Origin: Paenibacillus rhizophilus
GTDB lineage: Bacteria > Bacillota > Bacilli > Paenibacillales > Paenibacillaceae
DNA length: 64,000 bases
Assembly: GCF_003854965.1 (NCBI RefSeq)
Contig: NZ_RQPI01000005.1
Coordinates: 124,001 to 188,000 of the forward strand
Direction of reading: 5' to 3'
In this document: positions 63,134-64,000 of the stretch, one piece after another
Layout of the letters: each line of letters begins with the position of its first letter
Numbering within the stretch: position 1 is the first letter of the stretch
Program-made: the position numbers and the translations under genes
Notes under the pieces: generated by a model
What the model saw: the letters and a program-made list of their open reading frames with translations, nothing else
Databases searched by the model: none
Told to the model about the DNA's origin: nothing

Positions 63134-64000
63134 GCTGAACACCTTCTTTCTTCAGCAGCGGGAAGCCGAGCTTCTCGCGCTCCTCCACGTAAGTCGCCGC
63201 CACCTGGCGGGCCAGATTGCGCACTCTTGTAATAAAACCTGTTCGCTCCGTCACGCTGATTGCGCCCCGGGCATCCAGCAGGTTGAATGTATGCGAGCAT
63301 TTCAGCACATAGTCATAGGCGGGGAATACGAGATGGCGGTCCATCGCCCGGCGCGCTTCCGCTTCATACGTATTGAAGAGACCAAACAGCATGCTCACGT
63401 CCGAAACTTCAAAGGTGTAAGTGGAATGCTCCACCTCCGGCTGATGGAACACGTCGCCATATGTCAAGCCGTCCACCCATTCCAGTTCGAACACGTTCTC
63501 CTTCTCCTGAATATAAGAAGCGAGACGCTCCATGCCATAGGTGATTTCAACCGAAACCGGACTGGTCTCGATGCCGCCCACCTGCTGAAAATAGGTAAAC
63601 TGCGTAATTTCCATTCCATCCAGCCATACTTCCCAGCCGAGTCCCGCGCAGCCAAGCGACGGATTCTCCCAGTTATCCTCGACGAACCGGATATCATGCT
63701 GCAGCGGATCAACGCCAAGCGCCTTCAAGCTGTCCAGATAAATCTCCTGAATGTTATCCGGGGACGGTTTGATAATGACCTGATATTGATGATGCTGATA
63801 CAGACGGTTCGGGTTCTCTCCGTAACGTCCGTCGGAAGGACGGCGGGACGGCTCGACATAGGCGACCTTCCACGGCTCGGGTCCGAGCGAACGCAGGAAT
63901 GTCATCGGGTTCATCGTGCCTGCGCCTTTTTCCGTGTCGTACGGCTGAACGATAATACAGTTCTGTTTCGACCAGAACTCATTCAGCGTCAAAATCATCT
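63126..64000 (-). CDS. glyQ: Glycyl-tRNA synthetase alpha subunit (5' end outside window)
   Basis: Catalytic subunit that activates glycine. The visible 290 residues include [47 protein letters not shown] and the C-terminal [13 protein letters not shown]. An ATG lies two bases inside the window edge ([11 protein letters not shown]), but homologues have about five more residues before this point, so the true start is probably beyond the edge. It is a type II tRNA synthetase typical of Bacillales with the alpha2-beta2 form. Confidence 0.95.
   Translation of the reverse strand, partial: MILTLNEFWSKQNCIIVQPYDTEKGAGTMNPMTFLRSLGPEPWKVAYVEPSRRPSDGRYGENPNRLYQHHQYQVIIKPSPDNIQEIYLDSLKALGVDPLQHDIRFVEDNWENPSLGCAGLGWEVWLDGMEITQFTYFQQVGGIETSPVSVEITYGMERLASYIQEKENVFELEWVDGLTYGDVFHQPEVEHSTYTFEVSDVSMLFGLFNTYEAEARRAMDRHLVFPAYDYVLKCSHTFNLLDARGAISVTERTGFITRVRNLARQVAATYVEEREKLGFPLLKKEGVQLG

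Overview
The window looks like a chromosomal segment of an endospore-forming member of the Bacillales, most likely Paenibacillus or a close relative. It carries spoIIGA (with the first codons of sigE), spoVD, spoVE, an rsfA-like regulator, a YhcN/YlaJ sporulation lipoprotein, bacillithiol synthesis (bshC), sigA-dnaG-yqxD, glyQS and a B. subtilis-like ylaG/H/J/K block. Shine-Dalgarno sites are strong, TTG and GTG starts are common, and base composition is moderately GC-rich. An RNase P RNA that reads as the ancestral A type, and a murA gene where Bacillus has murB, argue against Bacillus itself. The window appears to be ordinary chromosome: I see no prophage, insertion sequence, CRISPR array or defence island.

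Region 1 (1-20300, all minus strand) is the division and cell-wall (dcw) cluster. In transcription order it runs mraZ, rsmH, ftsL, pbpB, spoVD, murE, murF, mraY, murD, spoVE, murG, murA, divIB, ftsA, ftsZ, then a terminator and the separately promoted spoIIGA-sigE pair. A phased array of MraZ boxes precedes mraZ. A long-spacer promoter with Spo0A-box-like sequences precedes spoIIGA.

Region 2 (20300-32132) runs rsfA-like, panE, DUF3397, a five-gene oligopeptide ABC transporter, bshC and ahcY. The order rsfA-panE-bshC-mraZ is recognisable from Bacillus (ylbO-ylbQ-yllA-yllB), with DUF3397, the transporter and ahcY interleaved. bshC and ahcY are probably co-transcribed, linking S-adenosylhomocysteine recycling with thiol chemistry. 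A small alpha/beta-hydrolase remnant lies between ahcY and mraZ.

Region 3 (32400-54000) is a mosaic of short transcription units: DUF2626, a coiled-coil secreted protein with a sigma-E-like promoter, an orphan solute-binding protein, the ylaK/ylaJ divergent pair, a flavin split-barrel protein, an LCP cell-wall ligase, ylaH, typA, two divergent YjbE/TerC metal transporters, the thiI-cysteine desulfurase pair for tRNA thiolation, a lytic transglycosylase, small sporulation-type proteins, a subtilisin-like protease, and a divergent MocR regulator/aminotransferase pair with direct-repeat operators.

Region 4 (54000-64000, minus strand) holds rnpB and then the macromolecular-synthesis block: glyQ-glyS, yqxD-dnaG-sigA, a membrane protein, trmK and a Nif3-family protein. 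ccpN, ppsR (yqfL) and cccA, which I recall in the corresponding Bacillus interval, are absent. Nothing in the window is an obvious new defence or mobile system. The most interesting signals are regulatory (MraZ array, Spo0A/long-spacer promoter, typA leader hairpin, tandem hairpins in the opp operon, MocR repeats) and structural (A-type RNase P RNA, coiled-coil/C-terminal-domain fusion, redox cysteine pair in SpoVD).
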